A model generated the notes under the pieces. It worked only from the letters and a program-made list of their open reading frames with translations. It was not told where the DNA came from and ran no database searches. From Marinomonas sargassi (GTDB taxonomy: Bacteria > Pseudomonadota > Gammaproteobacteria > Pseudomonadales > Marinomonadaceae), in the NCBI RefSeq assembly GCF_025716875.1, contig NZ_JAOVZB010000008.1, forward strand, positions 1 through 64,000: a DNA stretch of 64,000 nucleotides, read 5' to 3'. Below are positions 31,172 to 41,459 of this stretch, in pieces. Numbering within the stretch: position 1 is the stretch's first letter; each line of letters begins with the position of its first letter. Position numbers and translations under genes: made by a program.

Positions 31172-31606
31172 ATGTTCTTAAATACACTTCGTCCTGGCGA
31201 AGGTAGCAAACATGCTCCTAAACGTGTTGGTCGCGGCATAGGTAGCGGCTTGGGCAAAACAGGTGGACGTGGCCATAAAGGTCTTAAGTCTCGCTCTGGT
31301 GGCTCAGTAAAACCTGGTTTTGAAGGTGGTCAAATGCCTTTGCAGAAACGTCTGCCAAAATTTGGTTTTACTTCACGTCAGGCAAAGTATGTTGCTGAGG
31401 TTCGTTTAAACGAGCTTGCTGCTGTAAATGCTGAAGTTGTAGATTTAGCTGCTCTTAAAGGCGCAGACATTCTTGGTCATCAAATTAAAGTTGCACGTGT
31501 GATTTTGTCTGGTTCTATCGACAAAGCAATCACGGTTCGTGGCCTTAAAGTGACTAAAGGTGCTCGTGCGGCAATTGAAGCAGCTGGCGGAAAAGTCGAG
31601 GAATAA
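31172..31606 (+). CDS. rplO: 50S ribosomal protein L15
   Basis: Late assembly protein with a long glycine/basic N-terminal arm ([20 protein letters not shown], about 16-35). It has 144 residues (same as E. coli). The secY ATG directly follows its stop. Confidence 0.97.
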   Translation: MFLNTLRPGEGSKHAPKRVGRGIGSGLGKTGGRGHKGLKSRSGGSVKPGFEGGQMPLQKRLPKFGFTSRQAKYVAEVRLNELAAVNAEVVDLAALKGADILGHQIKVARVILSGSIDKAITVRGLKVTKGARAAIEAAGGKVEE

Positions 31607-32935
31607 ATGGCAAAGCAAGGCTCACTACCTGCTGGTGCACAAAACGGATTAGGCGAGCTATGGGCTCGCATCCGTTTCGTATTTCTAGCAATTATTGTAT
31701 ATCGTATCGGTGCTCACATCCCTGTTCCTGGTATTAATCCAGATCGTTTGGCAGCACTGTTTGATCAAAATGAAGGCACAATTCTGAGTTTATTTAACGT
31801 ATTCTCAGGGGGCGCACTTGAACGCATGAGTATTCTTGCGCTTGGGATTCTGCCCTATATTTCTGCCTCTATTATTATGCAGTTGTTAACGGTTGTGAGT
31901 CCGCAGCTAGAGCAGTTAAAGAAAGAGGGTGAAGCAGGTCGTCGTAAGATTACCCAATACACTCGCTATGGTACTGTGCTGCTTGCTTTAGTTCAGTCTG
32001 CCAGTATGGCAGTTGGCTTAGCAAGTCAGGGTATTTCGTTCAGTTCTGGTATGGAATTCTATGCCGTTGCTGTTGTTACCCTTGTTGCTGGTACTGTCTT
32101 CTTAATGTGGTTAGGCGAACAAGTTACTGAAAAAGGTATTGGTAATGGTATTTCCATCCTTATCTTTGCAGGTATCGTTGCCGGCATACCCGCTGCTGTA
32201 GGTCAGTCATTTGAATCGGCTCGTCAAGGCGATATCAATATTTTAGCTTTGTTGTTGATTGCGATATTAGCGATTGCGACGGTTGCTGCCATTGTCTTTA
32301 TTGAACGTGGCCAACGTCGTATTACGGTTAATTACGCGAAGCGTCAGCAAGGCAAAAAAGTGTTTGCTGCACAAAAGAGTCATTTGCCACTTAAAGTGAA
32401 TATGGCGGGTGTTATTCCTGCGATCTTTGCTTCAAGTATCTTGCTTTTCCCAGCCTCTATTGGCCAATGGTTTGGTCAAGGTGATGGGATGGAATGGTTA
32501 CAAAACATTTCATTGGCTCTTGCTCCTGGACAACCTCTGTATGTGCTGTTATTTGCAATCGCAATTGTTTTCTTTTGCTTTTTCTATACAGCCTTGGTGT
32601 TTAATCCAAAAGATGTAGCAGATAATTTGAAGAAATCCGGTGCGTTCTTACCGGGTATCCGTCCTGGTGATCATACCGCTCGTTACGTTGATGGCGTAAT
32701 GACTCGATTGACACTGTTTGGTGCTTTATATATCACCACTGTGTCTTTGATGCCTCAGTTTTTGAATGTTGCGTGGGATGTTCCATTCTACCTTGGCGGC
32801 ACCTCTATGTTGATCGTAGTGGTTGTTGTTATGGACTTTATGTCGCAAGTTCAAAGTCATTTGATGAGTCAGCAATACGAGTCATTAATGAAAAAATCAA
32901 ACCTAACTGGTTATGGTCAAAATGGCCTAATGTGA
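31607..32935 (+). CDS. secY: Preprotein translocase subunit SecY
   Basis: Channel-forming subunit of the SecYEG translocon in the inner membrane, with ten predicted membrane segments. Conserved PGIN near residue 45, the [20 protein letters not shown] plug/TM2 region (about 67-86) and the cytosolic loop [23 protein letters not shown] (C5 region) are intact. It has 442 residues (443 in E. coli). Confidence 0.98.
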   Translation: MAKQGSLPAGAQNGLGELWARIRFVFLAIIVYRIGAHIPVPGINPDRLAALFDQNEGTILSLFNVFSGGALERMSILALGILPYISASIIMQLLTVVSPQLEQLKKEGEAGRRKITQYTRYGTVLLALVQSASMAVGLASQGISFSSGMEFYAVAVVTLVAGTVFLMWLGEQVTEKGIGNGISILIFAGIVAGIPAAVGQSFESARQGDINILALLLIAILAIATVAAIVFIERGQRRITVNYAKRQQGKKVFAAQKSHLPLKVNMAGVIPAIFASSILLFPASIGQWFGQGDGMEWLQNISLALAPGQPLYVLLFAIAIVFFCFFYTALVFNPKDVADNLKKSGAFLPGIRPGDHTARYVDGVMTRLTLFGALYITTVSLMPQFLNVAWDVPFYLGGTSMLIVVVVVMDFMSQVQSHLMSQQYESLMKKSNLTGYGQNGLM

Positions 32936-32957
32936 TAAACATTGGTTGGAGATGAAC

Positions 32958-33074
32958 ATGAAAGTACGTGCATCTGTAAAGAAAATTTGTCGTAACTGCA
33001 AAATCGTTCGTCGTAACGGTTCAGTTCGAGTGATTTGTAAAACAGAACCTCGTCATAAGCAACGCCAAGGTTAA
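32958..33074 (+). CDS. rpmJ: 50S ribosomal protein L36
   Basis: Smallest ribosomal protein, 38 residues: [20 protein letters not shown] then [18 protein letters not shown]. It carries the zinc ribbon (two Cys in CRNC, one Cys in ICK, one His in RHK), so it is the zinc-binding form. Start ATG 32958 has ttggag ending six bases upstream; an in-frame ATG at 32952 sits directly on the ribosome site. It lies between secY and rpsM as in E. coli. Confidence 0.95.
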   Translation: MKVRASVKKICRNCKIVRRNGSVRVICKTEPRHKQRQG

Positions 33075-33084
33075 TTCCTTAGCT

Positions 33085-33197
33085 TGTTGGATGATAGGAA
33101 TGGGTGGTTGATTTATAGTCTAATTGTAGGCATAATCAGCCGCCCTCATGAAAGTAAATGATGGGTTGATATTCATCTATAACAACGGAGTAAAGTG
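33085..33197 (+). promoter_or_regulatory. Alpha-operon leader, candidate S4-binding pseudoknot
   Basis: The 123-base gap before rpsM holds a 12-bp stem, gggtggttgatt (33102-33113) with aatcagccgccc (33134-33145), which includes two G-U pairs. Further segments (33149-33180) could pair with the rpsM ribosome site (ggag at 33187-33190). In gammaproteobacteria S4 represses the alpha operon through a pseudoknot at exactly this location. The pseudoknot was not modelled. Confidence 0.6.
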
Positions 33198-33554
33198 ATG
33201 GCTCGTATAGCCGGTGTCAATATTCCTGACAATAAACATGCGGTCATTTCTCTGACTTACATCTTCGGAATTGGTCGCACACGTTCACGCGCTATTTGCG
33301 CTGCTACAGGTGTTGCTGAGAGCGCAAAAATAAGCTCTCTAAGCGATGATACGCTTGACCAACTTCGTGGCGAAGTTGCTAAGTATACTGTAGAGGGTGA
33401 CTTACGTCGTGAAGTCAGTATGTCTATCAAACGCTTGATGGACTTAGGTTGTAATCGCGGGATTCGTCATCGCCGCAGCCTACCAGTTCGTGGTCAACGT
33501 ACCAAAACGAACGCTCGTACACGAAAAGGTCCTCGTAAACCTATTCGTAAGTAA
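33198..33554 (+). CDS. rpsM: 30S ribosomal protein S13
   Basis: Head protein contacting P-site tRNA and the 50S bridge. ATG 33198 ([16 protein letters not shown]) follows ggag by seven bases; GTG 33195 is also in frame. It has 118 residues (same as E. coli) with conserved [20 protein letters not shown] near the C terminus. Confidence 0.98.
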   Translation: MARIAGVNIPDNKHAVISLTYIFGIGRTRSRAICAATGVAESAKISSLSDDTLDQLRGEVAKYTVEGDLRREVSMSIKRLMDLGCNRGIRHRRSLPVRGQRTKTNARTRKGPRKPIRK

Positions 33555-33568
33555 TTTAAACGCGTTTC

Positions 33569-33593
33569 GCTCTAGTGCTAAGTTCACTAGAGC
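33569..33593 (+). promoter_or_regulatory. Perfect intercistronic hairpin rpsM-rpsK
   Basis: Stem gctctagtg/cactagagc, nine perfect pairs with a seven-base loop (ctaagtt), no T run after it. It lies in the 64-base rpsM-rpsK gap. It is too poor in trailing T for a terminator; it may be an mRNA processing or stability element. Confidence 0.5.
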
Positions 33594-33618
33594 TGAGCAT
33601 TAAATAGGAAAGTGCAAT

Positions 33619-34011
33619 ATGGCTAAGCCAGCTACGCGCAGCACCAAGAAGAAAGTCAAAAAGACGGTCGTCGACGGTGTTGCTCATGTACACGCTTCAT
33701 TTAATAACACGATCGTGACAATCACTGATCGCCAAGGTAACGCTCTTTCATGGGCTACTGCAGGTGGTTCTGGTTTTCGCGGATCTCGTAAAAGTACGCC
33801 TTTCGCAGCTCAAGTAGCCGCTGAACGTGCTGGTACTGTCGCTTTAGAGTTCGGTCTAAAGAACGTTGACGTGATGATTAAGGGCCCAGGTCCTGGTCGT
33901 GAGTCCGCAGTTCGTGCATTAAATGCACTAGGCTTGCGTATCAATAACATTACAGATGTGACGCCAATTCCACACAATGGTTGCCGTCCACCTAAGAAAC
34001 GTCGCGTTTAA
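33619..34011 (+). CDS. rpsK: 30S ribosomal protein S11
   Basis: Platform protein near the E site and the anti-Shine-Dalgarno region. It has 130 residues with the conserved C terminus [18 protein letters not shown]. Confidence 0.98.
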   Translation: MAKPATRSTKKKVKKTVVDGVAHVHASFNNTIVTITDRQGNALSWATAGGSGFRGSRKSTPFAAQVAAERAGTVALEFGLKNVDVMIKGPGPGRESAVRALNALGLRINNITDVTPIPHNGCRPPKKRRV

Positions 34012-34025
34012 GAGGAGACAGATAC

Positions 34026-34646
34026 ATGGCTCGTTATATTGGTCCAACTTGTAAGTTGTCTCGTCGTGAAGGTACCGACTTGCAATTGAAGAGCGGTTCA
34101 CGCGCTCTTGAGTCGAAATGTAAAGCAGAAACGGTTCCTGGTGTGCACGGTGCACGTCGCGGTCGTCTTTCTGATTACGGCTTACAGTTACGTGAGAAAC
34201 AAAAAGTACGTCGTATGTACGGTGTACTAGAGAAGCAATTTCGTAATTACTACAAATCTGCTGCTCGCCTTAAAGGCGCAACTGGCGAGAACCTTTTGCA
34301 ACTTTTGGAATCTCGTTTAGATAACGTTGTTTATCGCGCAGGTTTCGGTTCTACACGTGCGGAAGCTCGTCAACTAGTAGGTCATAAAGGCATTCTAGTA
34401 AATGGCTCTACGGTTAATATCCCGTCTTACCAAGTTAAAGCTGGTGACGTTGTATCTATCCGTGAAAAAGCTAAAAAGCAATTGCGTGTACAAAGCGCAC
34501 TAGAGCTATCTAAAAATCGTGCAGCGATCCACTGGATCGAAGTTGATTCAACTAAACTGGAAGCTACTTTTAAAGCAGCGCCAGAACGTGCCGATTTATC
34601 AGCTGAAATTAATGAGAACCTAATTGTTGAACTTTACTCTAAGTAA
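34026..34646 (+). CDS. rpsD: 30S ribosomal protein S4
   Basis: Nucleates 30S assembly, shapes mRNA entry and, in E. coli, represses the alpha operon. It has 206 residues (same as E. coli) beginning [19 protein letters not shown], with an S4 RNA-binding domain about 95-160 ([20 protein letters not shown]). Confidence 0.98.
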   Translation: MARYIGPTCKLSRREGTDLQLKSGSRALESKCKAETVPGVHGARRGRLSDYGLQLREKQKVRRMYGVLEKQFRNYYKSAARLKGATGENLLQLLESRLDNVVYRAGFGSTRAEARQLVGHKGILVNGSTVNIPSYQVKAGDVVSIREKAKKQLRVQSALELSKNRAAIHWIEVDSTKLEATFKAAPERADLSAEINENLIVELYSK

Positions 34647-34682
34647 TAGTTTGATGATTAGGATTGAGAAATAGGTGGATCT

Positions 34683-35687
34683 ATGCAGCGTTCAGTGAGC
34701 GAATTGTTAACCCCACGCAATATTGAAGTACAAGAAATCAGTAGCACACGATCTAAAGTGACACTACAACCGCTTGAACGTGGTTTTGGTCACACTTTAG
34801 GTAATGCACTACGTCGCATTCTTTTGTCTTCAATGTCAGGTTGTGCGATTGTAGAAGTCGAAATCGACGGTGTATTACATGAATACAGTACAATCGAAGG
34901 GGTTAAAGAAGATGTAATTGAAATTCTTCTTAACCTAAAAGGAGTTGCGATCGCTCTACATGGGCAGGATGAAGCAACTCTGACTTTAAGTAAAAAAGGT
35001 CCTGGTGTCGTAACAGCAGCTGATATTCAGCTTGTTGCCGACTCTGAGATTGCTAACCCTGATCTTGTTATTGCGCACTTAGATGATACTGCAGAGTTAA
35101 ACATGCAGATCAAAGTCGCTCGTGGTCTTGGTTATGAGCCTGCTGATGCTCGTGTTGCTGGTGATGATGAAACTCGTCCTATTGGTCGCCTGCAGCTTGA
35201 TGCCTCATTCAGCCCAGTGCGTCGTGTAGCATACAGTGTTGATAATGCTCGTGTTGAGCAGCGTACAGACTTAGATAAGTTAGTCTTAGACATCGAATCT
35301 AACGGTACAATCGACCCTGAAGAAGCTATTCGTCGTTCAGCTACTATTCTTCAACAACAAATTGCAGTTTTTGTCGCTCTTGAAAGTGAGAGTGAAGCAC
35401 CAGTTGAAGAAGAAGAAGATGAGATTGATCCAATTTTGCTACGCCCGGTTGATGATCTTGAGTTAACCGTTCGCAGTGCTAACTGTTTGAAAGCAGAGAA
35501 CATTTATTACATCGGTGATTTGATTCAACGTACTGAAGTTGAGCTTCTTAAGACGCCTAACCTTGGTAAGAAGTCGTTAACTGAAATCAAAGATGTTTTA
35601 GCACAGCGTGGTTTGTCTTTGGGAATGCGTCTAGAAAATTGGCCACCGGCTAGTTTGAAAGACGATAGCAAAGTTCTAGCTCGCTAG
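34683..35687 (+). CDS. rpoA: DNA-directed RNA polymerase subunit alpha
   Basis: Dimeric scaffold for RNA polymerase. The N domain (about 1-235; [20 protein letters not shown]) assembles beta and beta', and the C domain (about 250-320; [20 protein letters not shown]) contacts UP elements and activators. The acidic linker EEEEDEID is visible at about 240. It has 334 residues (329 in E. coli). Confidence 0.98.
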   Translation: MQRSVSELLTPRNIEVQEISSTRSKVTLQPLERGFGHTLGNALRRILLSSMSGCAIVEVEIDGVLHEYSTIEGVKEDVIEILLNLKGVAIALHGQDEATLTLSKKGPGVVTAADIQLVADSEIANPDLVIAHLDDTAELNMQIKVARGLGYEPADARVAGDDETRPIGRLQLDASFSPVRRVAYSVDNARVEQRTDLDKLVLDIESNGTIDPEEAIRRSATILQQQIAVFVALESESEAPVEEEEDEIDPILLRPVDDLELTVRSANCLKAENIYYIGDLIQRTEVELLKTPNLGKKSLTEIKDVLAQRGLSLGMRLENWPPASLKDDSKVLAR

Positions 35688-35729
35688 GTCATTGTTCCCT
35701 GGCCACCGTAGTTTGGTAAGGAATGTATA

Positions 35730-36107
35730 ATGCGTCATCGTAAGAGTGGACGTCACTTAAACCGTACTAGCTCACATCGTAAAGCGATGTTTAAAAATAT
35801 GGCTGTTTCTTTGTTTGAGCACGAAGTTATTAAAACTACGTTGCCTAAAGCGAAAGAATTACGTCGTGTTGCTGAGCCGTTAATCACATTGGCGAAAGTA
35901 GATTCAGTTGCGAATCGTCGCCTTGCCTTTGCTCGTACTCGTAGCAAAGACGCAGTAGGTAAATTATTCTCTGAGCTAGGTCCTCGTTACCAAGCTCGTC
36001 CTGGCGGTTACATTCGCATTCTTAAATGCGGCTTCCGTACAGGTGATAATGCACCTATGGCTTATGTTGAATTGGTTGATAGACCAGTTACAGAAGCTGC
36101 TGAGTAA
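35730..36107 (+). CDS. rplQ: 50S ribosomal protein L17
   Basis: Tunnel-exit region protein, last gene of the alpha operon. It has 125 residues (127 in E. coli) beginning [21 protein letters not shown] strong terminator follows 15 bases after the stop. Confidence 0.97.
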   Translation: MRHRKSGRHLNRTSSHRKAMFKNMAVSLFEHEVIKTTLPKAKELRRVAEPLITLAKVDSVANRRLAFARTRSKDAVGKLFSELGPRYQARPGGYIRILKCGFRTGDNAPMAYVELVDRPVTEAAE

Positions 36108-36121
36108 GATCAGTAAGTAAT

Positions 36122-36153
36122 AAAAAAAGCCGAGCTTATGCTCGGCTTTTTTA
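36122..36153. terminator. Bidirectional terminator between rplQ and uvrA
   Basis: Stem aaaaaagccgagc/gctcggctttttt with a four-base loop has an A run on the left and a T run on the right, so it can end transcription from both sides. A second hairpin without a T run, aaagccgaatagaa/ttctattcggcttt (36174-36206), shares the aagccga core and lies just after the uvrA stop on the minus strand. Confidence 0.88.
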
Positions 36154-36213
36154 TGTCTGATTCTTTCTTAACTAAAGCCGAATAGAATAAGCTTCTATTC
36201 GGCTTTATGTTTT

Positions 36214-39033
36214 CTAGATCATGTCTTTCAAGAAACGACCTGTGTGTGAGCCTTCAGCTTGAGCTACGGTTTCTGGAGTGCCTTCAGCGATAATATAACC
36301 ACCTCCGCTACCGCCTTCAGGACCAAGGTCTACAATCCAATCCGCTGTCTTAATCACATCAAGGTTGTGCTCTATGACCACAATGGTATTACCGTGATCA
36401 CGCAGACGATGAAGAACTTTAAGAAGCTGCTCTATATCGGCAAAATGCAGCCCTGTGGTTGGCTCATCTAGAATATATAAGGTCGCGCCTGTGTCGCGTT
36501 TAGAGAGCTCTTTAGCGAGTTTAACCCTTTGGGCTTCACCGCCAGATAAAGTGGTTGCTGCCTGTCCTAGACGTATATAGCCAAGGCCTACGTCCATGAG
36601 TGTTTGAAGCTTTCTTGCAACAGAAGGAACCGCATCGAAGAATTCTCGGGCATCTTCAATAGTCATTTCCAAACATTCGTGAATGTTCTTGCCTTTGTAA
36701 AGTATTTCTAAGGTCTCACGGTTATAGCGTTTACCCTTACAGGTATCACAAGGCACATACACATCTGGCAAGAAGTGCATTTCAACTTTGATGACACCGT
36801 CACCCTGACAAGCTTCACAACGACCACCTTTCACGTTGAAGCTAAACCTCCCCGGTTTATAACCACGAGATCTCGCTTCTTGAGTTGCTGAGAACAGTTC
36901 CCTCATAGGAGTGAAAATACCAGTATATGTTGCAGGGTTTGATCTTGGTGTACGGCCGATCGGGCTTTGGTCTATATCGACACATTTATCAAATAGCTCT
37001 AAACCTTCAATCTTTTCGTGAGGGGCCGCTTTCAACGTAGTGGCGCCATTCAAAGCTGTAGCAGCAAGAGGGTAGAGTGTGCCATTAATCAAAGTGGACT
37101 TACCTGAACCTGATACACCAGTAACACAAGTCATGACACCTATAGGGATGTTGAGGTTAACCTCATTGAGGTTATTCCCCGTAGCGCCTTTTAAACTCAG
37201 CTGCTGATTATTCTTAGCAGAATGGCGGGTGGTAGGAATGTCTATCTTACGAGTACCGACAAGGTATTGGCCTGTTACTGACTCAGGGCAATTCATTATA
37301 TCTTCAGGAGTGCCGCTGGCGATGACTTGACCACCGTGTACACCCGCACCTGGACCTATATCTACTACATGGTCGGCAATACGAATCGCGTCTTCATCAT
37401 GCTCTACGACTATGACTGTATTACCGAGATCTCGTAAGCGGGTAAGAGTAGCGATTAAGCGTTCGTTATCTCGTTGATGAAGGCCGATAGAAGGCTCATC
37501 GAGAATGTACATTACGCCTACTAAGCCAGCACCGATTTGACTGGCAAGACGGATACGTTGAGCTTCACCACCAGAAAGAGAGTCAGCCTTGCGGTCTAAT
37601 GTTAAATAATCCAAGCCAACATTCACTAGGAAAGTTAGGCGGTCGCGAATTTCTTTAAGTATCTTGGATGCAATTTCGCCACGGGCGCCGGGTAGCTCCA
37701 AGTTTTCAAAATATCTTAAGCATTCAGCAATAGGGTAGGTGACGACTTCTGGTAGTGTCTGCTCATCAATAAACACGTTTCTAGCAGAGCGATTCAAGCG
37801 AGAGCCGTGACAATCAGGGCAAGGCTGTACACTGATGTACTGAGAAAGGTCATCCCGCACACTGTCTGATTCTGTTTCATGGTAACGGCGTTGTAGGTTA
37901 GGAATGACCCCTTCAAATGCGTGTGAGCGCATCATCTTATCGCCGCGCTCATTAATATAAACAAACTCTATTTTATCTTTCCCCGAACCATTGAGAATAC
38001 GTTTTTTGTAGTCGTCAGGAATATCCGCATACTTAGTGTCGATATCAAAACCGTAGTGGTTCGCCAGCGCGGTTAGCTGTTGATAATAGAAGATACTGCG
38101 TCGCCCCCACCCACGAATGGCACCTTCCGCTAGGGTAAGGGAATCGTCTTGTATGATGCGTTCAGGGTCGAACATTTGATGTGTACCTAAACCATCACAG
38201 GTTTGGCAAGCACCGTTTGGGTTGTTAAATGAGAAGAGCCTTGGCTCCAATTCTGTCAGGCTGTATCCACACACTGGACAAGCAAACTTGCTGGAGAAAA
38301 TATATTCTTCGCTCTCATCATCCATATTGATGGCTTTAGCAATACCATCAGATAGCTCTAAACAAGTTTCAAAAGACTCAGCGAGGCGAAGCTGTAAATC
38401 GGGTCTGACTTTAAAGCGGTCAATCACCACTTCTATTGTGTGTTTTTTGTTTTTCTCTAATGCTGGAGCGTCATCTAGATCAACCACGATGCCATCTATG
38501 CGTGCTCTGATGAAACCTTTTGATAATAAATCGCTAATAGTATGTAAGTGCTCACCTTTTCTATCTTTAACGATAGGGGCGAGAAGCATCATCTTACTTT
38601 CTTCTGGTAGAGATATAATCTTATCAACCATCTGTGATATGGTTTGCGCTTCTAAAGGCTCGCCATGTGTTGGACAACGAGGCTGGCCAGCACGGGCAAA
38701 TAGCAGACGCAAATAATCGTAGATTTCTGTGATGGTTCCCACGGTAGAGCGTGGGTTGTGGGATGTAGATTTCTGTTCAATGGAGATCGCTGGAGAAAGG
38801 CCCTCAATATGGTCAATATCGGGCTTTTCCATCATGGATAAAAATTGTCTGGCGTAAGTAGATAAAGATTCTACGTAGCGGCGCTGTCCTTCCGCGTATA
38901 AGGTGTCAAAAGCCAGAGAAGACTTACCCGAACCAGATAAACCGGTAATAACAATTAACTTGTCTCTTGGAATGTCTAAGTCCACATTTTTAAGATTGTG
39001 GGTGCGTGCTCCGCGTATGGTAATGGTATCCAT
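36214..39033 (-). CDS. uvrA: Excinuclease ABC subunit A
   Basis: DNA-damage sensor of nucleotide excision repair that loads UvrB at lesions. Two ABC ATPase modules are present: Walker [10 protein letters not shown] at 31-39 and GVSGSGKST in the second half, with two LSGGEAQR signatures. Zinc modules [16 protein letters not shown] and [16 protein letters not shown] are intact. It has 939 residues (940 in E. coli). Its promoter region contains a consensus LexA box, so SOS induction is likely. Confidence 0.98.
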   Translation of the reverse strand: MDTITIRGARTHNLKNVDLDIPRDKLIVITGLSGSGKSSLAFDTLYAEGQRRYVESLSTYARQFLSMMEKPDIDHIEGLSPAISIEQKSTSHNPRSTVGTITEIYDYLRLLFARAGQPRCPTHGEPLEAQTISQMVDKIISLPEESKMMLLAPIVKDRKGEHLHTISDLLSKGFIRARIDGIVVDLDDAPALEKNKKHTIEVVIDRFKVRPDLQLRLAESFETCLELSDGIAKAINMDDESEEYIFSSKFACPVCGYSLTELEPRLFSFNNPNGACQTCDGLGTHQMFDPERIIQDDSLTLAEGAIRGWGRRSIFYYQQLTALANHYGFDIDTKYADIPDDYKKRILNGSGKDKIEFVYINERGDKMMRSHAFEGVIPNLQRRYHETESDSVRDDLSQYISVQPCPDCHGSRLNRSARNVFIDEQTLPEVVTYPIAECLRYFENLELPGARGEIASKILKEIRDRLTFLVNVGLDYLTLDRKADSLSGGEAQRIRLASQIGAGLVGVMYILDEPSIGLHQRDNERLIATLTRLRDLGNTVIVVEHDEDAIRIADHVVDIGPGAGVHGGQVIASGTPEDIMNCPESVTGQYLVGTRKIDIPTTRHSAKNNQQLSLKGATGNNLNEVNLNIPIGVMTCVTGVSGSGKSTLINGTLYPLAATALNGATTLKAAPHEKIEGLELFDKCVDIDQSPIGRTPRSNPATYTGIFTPMRELFSATQEARSRGYKPGRFSFNVKGGRCEACQGDGVIKVEMHFLPDVYVPCDTCKGKRYNRETLEILYKGKNIHECLEMTIEDAREFFDAVPSVARKLQTLMDVGLGYIRLGQAATTLSGGEAQRVKLAKELSKRDTGATLYILDEPTTGLHFADIEQLLKVLHRLRDHGNTIVVIEHNLDVIKTADWIVDLGPEGGSGGGYIIAEGTPETVAQAEGSHTGRFLKDMI

Positions 39034-39091
39034 GAGTCTCCAATGTGAAATTGTTCAGCAGAAATGAATTTGCCCGTAGTAAATTAAATAA

Positions 39092-39107
39092 CTGTCTATT
39101 TTTACAG
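39092..39107. promoter_or_regulatory. LexA (SOS) box in the uvrA promoter region
   Basis: ctgt-ctattttt-acag fits the gammaproteobacterial consensus CTGT-N8-ACAG exactly, with an AT-rich core. It lies 59 bases upstream of the uvrA start codon and 87 bases upstream of the divergent MFS gene, so LexA could control both, although uvrA is the known SOS target. Confidence 0.85.
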
Positions 39108-39193
39108 TAGTTGAAATGGAGCTTCAACGGTATTTTGAGTAAAATAGGCATCTTTTTTTTCAAACCCTTAAGTTAAGTGGTTATAACCTCTAT

Positions 39194-40552
39194 ATGGATC
39201 TACTCGAACGCCGCTCTGTACTTGCCCTAGCGCTGATCTATTTGTTTAGAATGCTTGGCTTGTTCCTCATTATGCCTGTTATTAGCATTGCGGGTGATGA
39301 CATGACAGGGACAACAGCGGCTTTATTAGGCATGGCCATTGGTATCTATGGCCTAACTCAGGCCAGCTTACAAATTCCAATGGGCATGTGGTCTGACAAA
39401 ATAGGCCGTAAACGAGTCATTGTTATTGGTTTACTGCTTTTTGCTGTTGGTAGCCTGATTTGTGCCAATGCAACAGACATTACGACACTCATTATCGGCC
39501 GTGCAGTGCAAGGTGCAGGGGCGATAGCTAGCACCTTAATGGCTCTATTGAGTGATGTCACAAGAGAGCAAAACCGAACTAAGGCCATGGCGTTAGTTGG
39601 CGCGAGCATCGGGGCTTCTTTTATGTTGTCTCTGGTAATTGGTCCTTGGTTATACGCGCTCATCGGTTTATCTGGCTTGTTCTATTTATCCTTTGCTCTG
39701 TCGATATTAGGCATTTTGTTGATTGTGTTTGCTGTGCCGAACTCGGTACACCACACTTTTCGCCGCGATACGACGCCGAACTTGGCAGCGTTAGGTTTAG
39801 TATTAAAAGACTCAAGATTACGCTTTTTAAACATCAGTGTGTTTCTTCTTCATGCGAGTTTGACTGCGCTATTTATTACCTTGCCAAGCCTTCTTTTGAA
39901 TACATTTGAAATGCCTTTAGAAGATCACAGTTGGCTTTATCTAATTATCATGGCGAGTGCCTTTGTTGGAATGCTACCATTAGTCATAATGGCCGAAGCA
40001 AAAGCCAAGATGAAGCAAGTGTTAACTTTGGTGCTTTTGTTGTTAGGCGTTAGTACCCTGTCGCTACAATGGGGTAACCATATTGGGGTGTTCGCTTTCT
40101 TGCTTTGGGTGTACTTTGTTGGCTTTAATGCGCTAGAAGCAACCTTGCCTTCCTTGATCAGTAAACTGGCTCCCGTTGGTAACCGTGGTACGGCAATGGG
40201 CGTATTTTCTACTCATCAGTTTATCGGCTCCTTTATTGGTGGTGCTGGTGGTGGTTGGTTAATACAAAACTATTCGAGTAACGGCATATTTTGGGTGTTT
40301 GGTGTGGTATTTTTAGCTTGGGCATTGGTTAGTCTCACCCAGCCAGCTCCTAAACAGCTGAGTAGTCTCGCATTTAGTTTATCGAACATCGACGAAGCGG
40401 CTATACCAACCTTAACCGAACAACTTATGGCGGTTGAAGGAGTAGAGGGCTTACAAATATTTGAAGATGAGCAAACAGCTTACCTTAAAGTAAATAAGAA
40501 AAAGTTGGACAAAGACACTTTGGCACGTATTGCGCCACAAGTTGCTCTTTAA
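39194..40552 (+). CDS. MFS transporter, YajR-like with C-terminal YAM-type domain
   Basis: A 452-residue inner-membrane transporter of the major facilitator superfamily with twelve predicted segments in about 1-390. Motif A is visible as MGMWSDKIGRKRVIVIG (about 64-80). After the last segment a soluble tail of about 60 residues (TLTEQLMAVEGVEGLQIFED) resembles the ferredoxin-fold domain at the C terminus of E. coli YajR. The substrate is unknown; a proton-coupled efflux role is the usual guess. It sits between uvrA and ssb, an order shared with Pseudomonas. Confidence 0.85.
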   Translation: MDLLERRSVLALALIYLFRMLGLFLIMPVISIAGDDMTGTTAALLGMAIGIYGLTQASLQIPMGMWSDKIGRKRVIVIGLLLFAVGSLICANATDITTLIIGRAVQGAGAIASTLMALLSDVTREQNRTKAMALVGASIGASFMLSLVIGPWLYALIGLSGLFYLSFALSILGILLIVFAVPNSVHHTFRRDTTPNLAALGLVLKDSRLRFLNISVFLLHASLTALFITLPSLLLNTFEMPLEDHSWLYLIIMASAFVGMLPLVIMAEAKAKMKQVLTLVLLLLGVSTLSLQWGNHIGVFAFLLWVYFVGFNALEATLPSLISKLAPVGNRGTAMGVFSTHQFIGSFIGGAGGGWLIQNYSSNGIFWVFGVVFLAWALVSLTQPAPKQLSSLAFSLSNIDEAAIPTLTEQLMAVEGVEGLQIFEDEQTAYLKVNKKKLDKDTLARIAPQVAL

Positions 40553-40599
40553 AACAGAATCTCGCAAAAGAACATTATTAATTTTAGTTGGAGAACGTC

Positions 40600-41304
40600 A
40601 TGGCACGTGGAGTAAATAAAGTAATCTTGGTTGGCAATGCAGGCAATGATGCCGAAGTTCGTTTTATGCCGTCAGGTGGTGCTGTCGCAAACGTAAGTTT
40701 GGCAACAACGGAAAGCTGGCGTGACAAGCAAACTGGCCAAATGCAAGAGCGTACTGAATGGCACCGTGTGTCTTTCATGGACCGTGGTAACTACCGTTTA
40801 GGTCAAATCGCCGGTGACTTCATCAAGAAGGGTTCAAAAGTTTATGTAGAAGGTTCACTACGAACTCGTGAGTGGGAAAAAGACGGCATCAAGCGTTACA
40901 CAACAGAAATTATTGCCAGTGAAATGCAGTTGTTAGATGGGCGTGCAGACGGTCAGCAGGGTGGCTACGATGCTGGTGCACAAGGTGGTTACGGTGGCGG
41001 AGCGTCAGCGCAACAAGCACCACAAGGTGGCTTTAACCAAGCGCCTCAGCAAGCGGCACCACAGCATGCTCCTCAAGGTGGCTTCAACCAGCCAGCAGGT
41101 GGCTATGGTCAGCAGCCACAGCCTCAAGCAGCACCACAACAAGCTGCGCCACAATCATTCGGAAGCTGGGGTAATGCGCCACAGCAAGCGCCTGCACAAG
41201 CAGCACCACAACAACGTGCTCCACAGGCAGCGCCAAAAGCACCAGAGCCAAAGCCACAACAAGCGCCTAACTTTGATGACTTTGACGATGATATCCCGTT
41301 CTAA
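40600..41304 (+). CDS. ssb: Single-stranded DNA-binding protein
   Basis: Coats single-stranded DNA in replication, repair and recombination. The OB fold spans about 1-110 ([20 protein letters not shown]). A long Gln/Pro/Ala/Gly linker (about 115-215) follows, and the tip DDFDDDIPF binds partner proteins. ATG 40600 has ttggag six bases upstream. At 234 residues it is much longer than E. coli SSB (178), because of the low-complexity linker with repeated QGGFNQ and QQAAPQ units. Confidence 0.96.
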   Translation: MARGVNKVILVGNAGNDAEVRFMPSGGAVANVSLATTESWRDKQTGQMQERTEWHRVSFMDRGNYRLGQIAGDFIKKGSKVYVEGSLRTREWEKDGIKRYTTEIIASEMQLLDGRADGQQGGYDAGAQGGYGGGASAQQAPQGGFNQAPQQAAPQHAPQGGFNQPAGGYGQQPQPQAAPQQAAPQSFGSWGNAPQQAPAQAAPQQRAPQAAPKAPEPKPQQAPNFDDFDDDIPF

Positions 41305-41328
41305 GCAACTCTTAGTTGGCTAAAACAG

Positions 41329-41351
41329 AAAGCCCCGCAATGCGGGGCTTT
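41329..41351 (+). terminator. Terminator after ssb
   Basis: Stem aaagccccgc/gcggggcttt with a three-base loop and a short T run (tttcgtgttt) ends the ssb transcript. Confidence 0.8.
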
Positions 41352-41459
41352 CGTGTTTCTAGGAGAAGGCAATAAATGCGTTTAATAGTTTTTTCTAGTG
41401 GCCATTTATGAGAGTGTTTAGCATTATTGATAGCTAAGCTTGTGAGCAAGGGATTGAAC

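Noticed and set aside
38222..38716. A 164-residue plus-strand ORF inside uvrA
   Set aside because: Antisense shadow of conserved uvrA coding sequence without a ribosome site or family match.
40937..41323. A 128-residue alternative-frame ORF inside ssb
   Set aside because: It arises from the repetitive Gln/Pro-rich linker read in another frame (His/Lys/Gln rich); ssb is clearly the real gene.
41427..41459. Earlier TTG/GTG starts for the RimJ/RimL-type gene
   Set aside because: No ribosome site before them, whereas ATG 41460 has aaggga at proper distance and the family-like N terminus.
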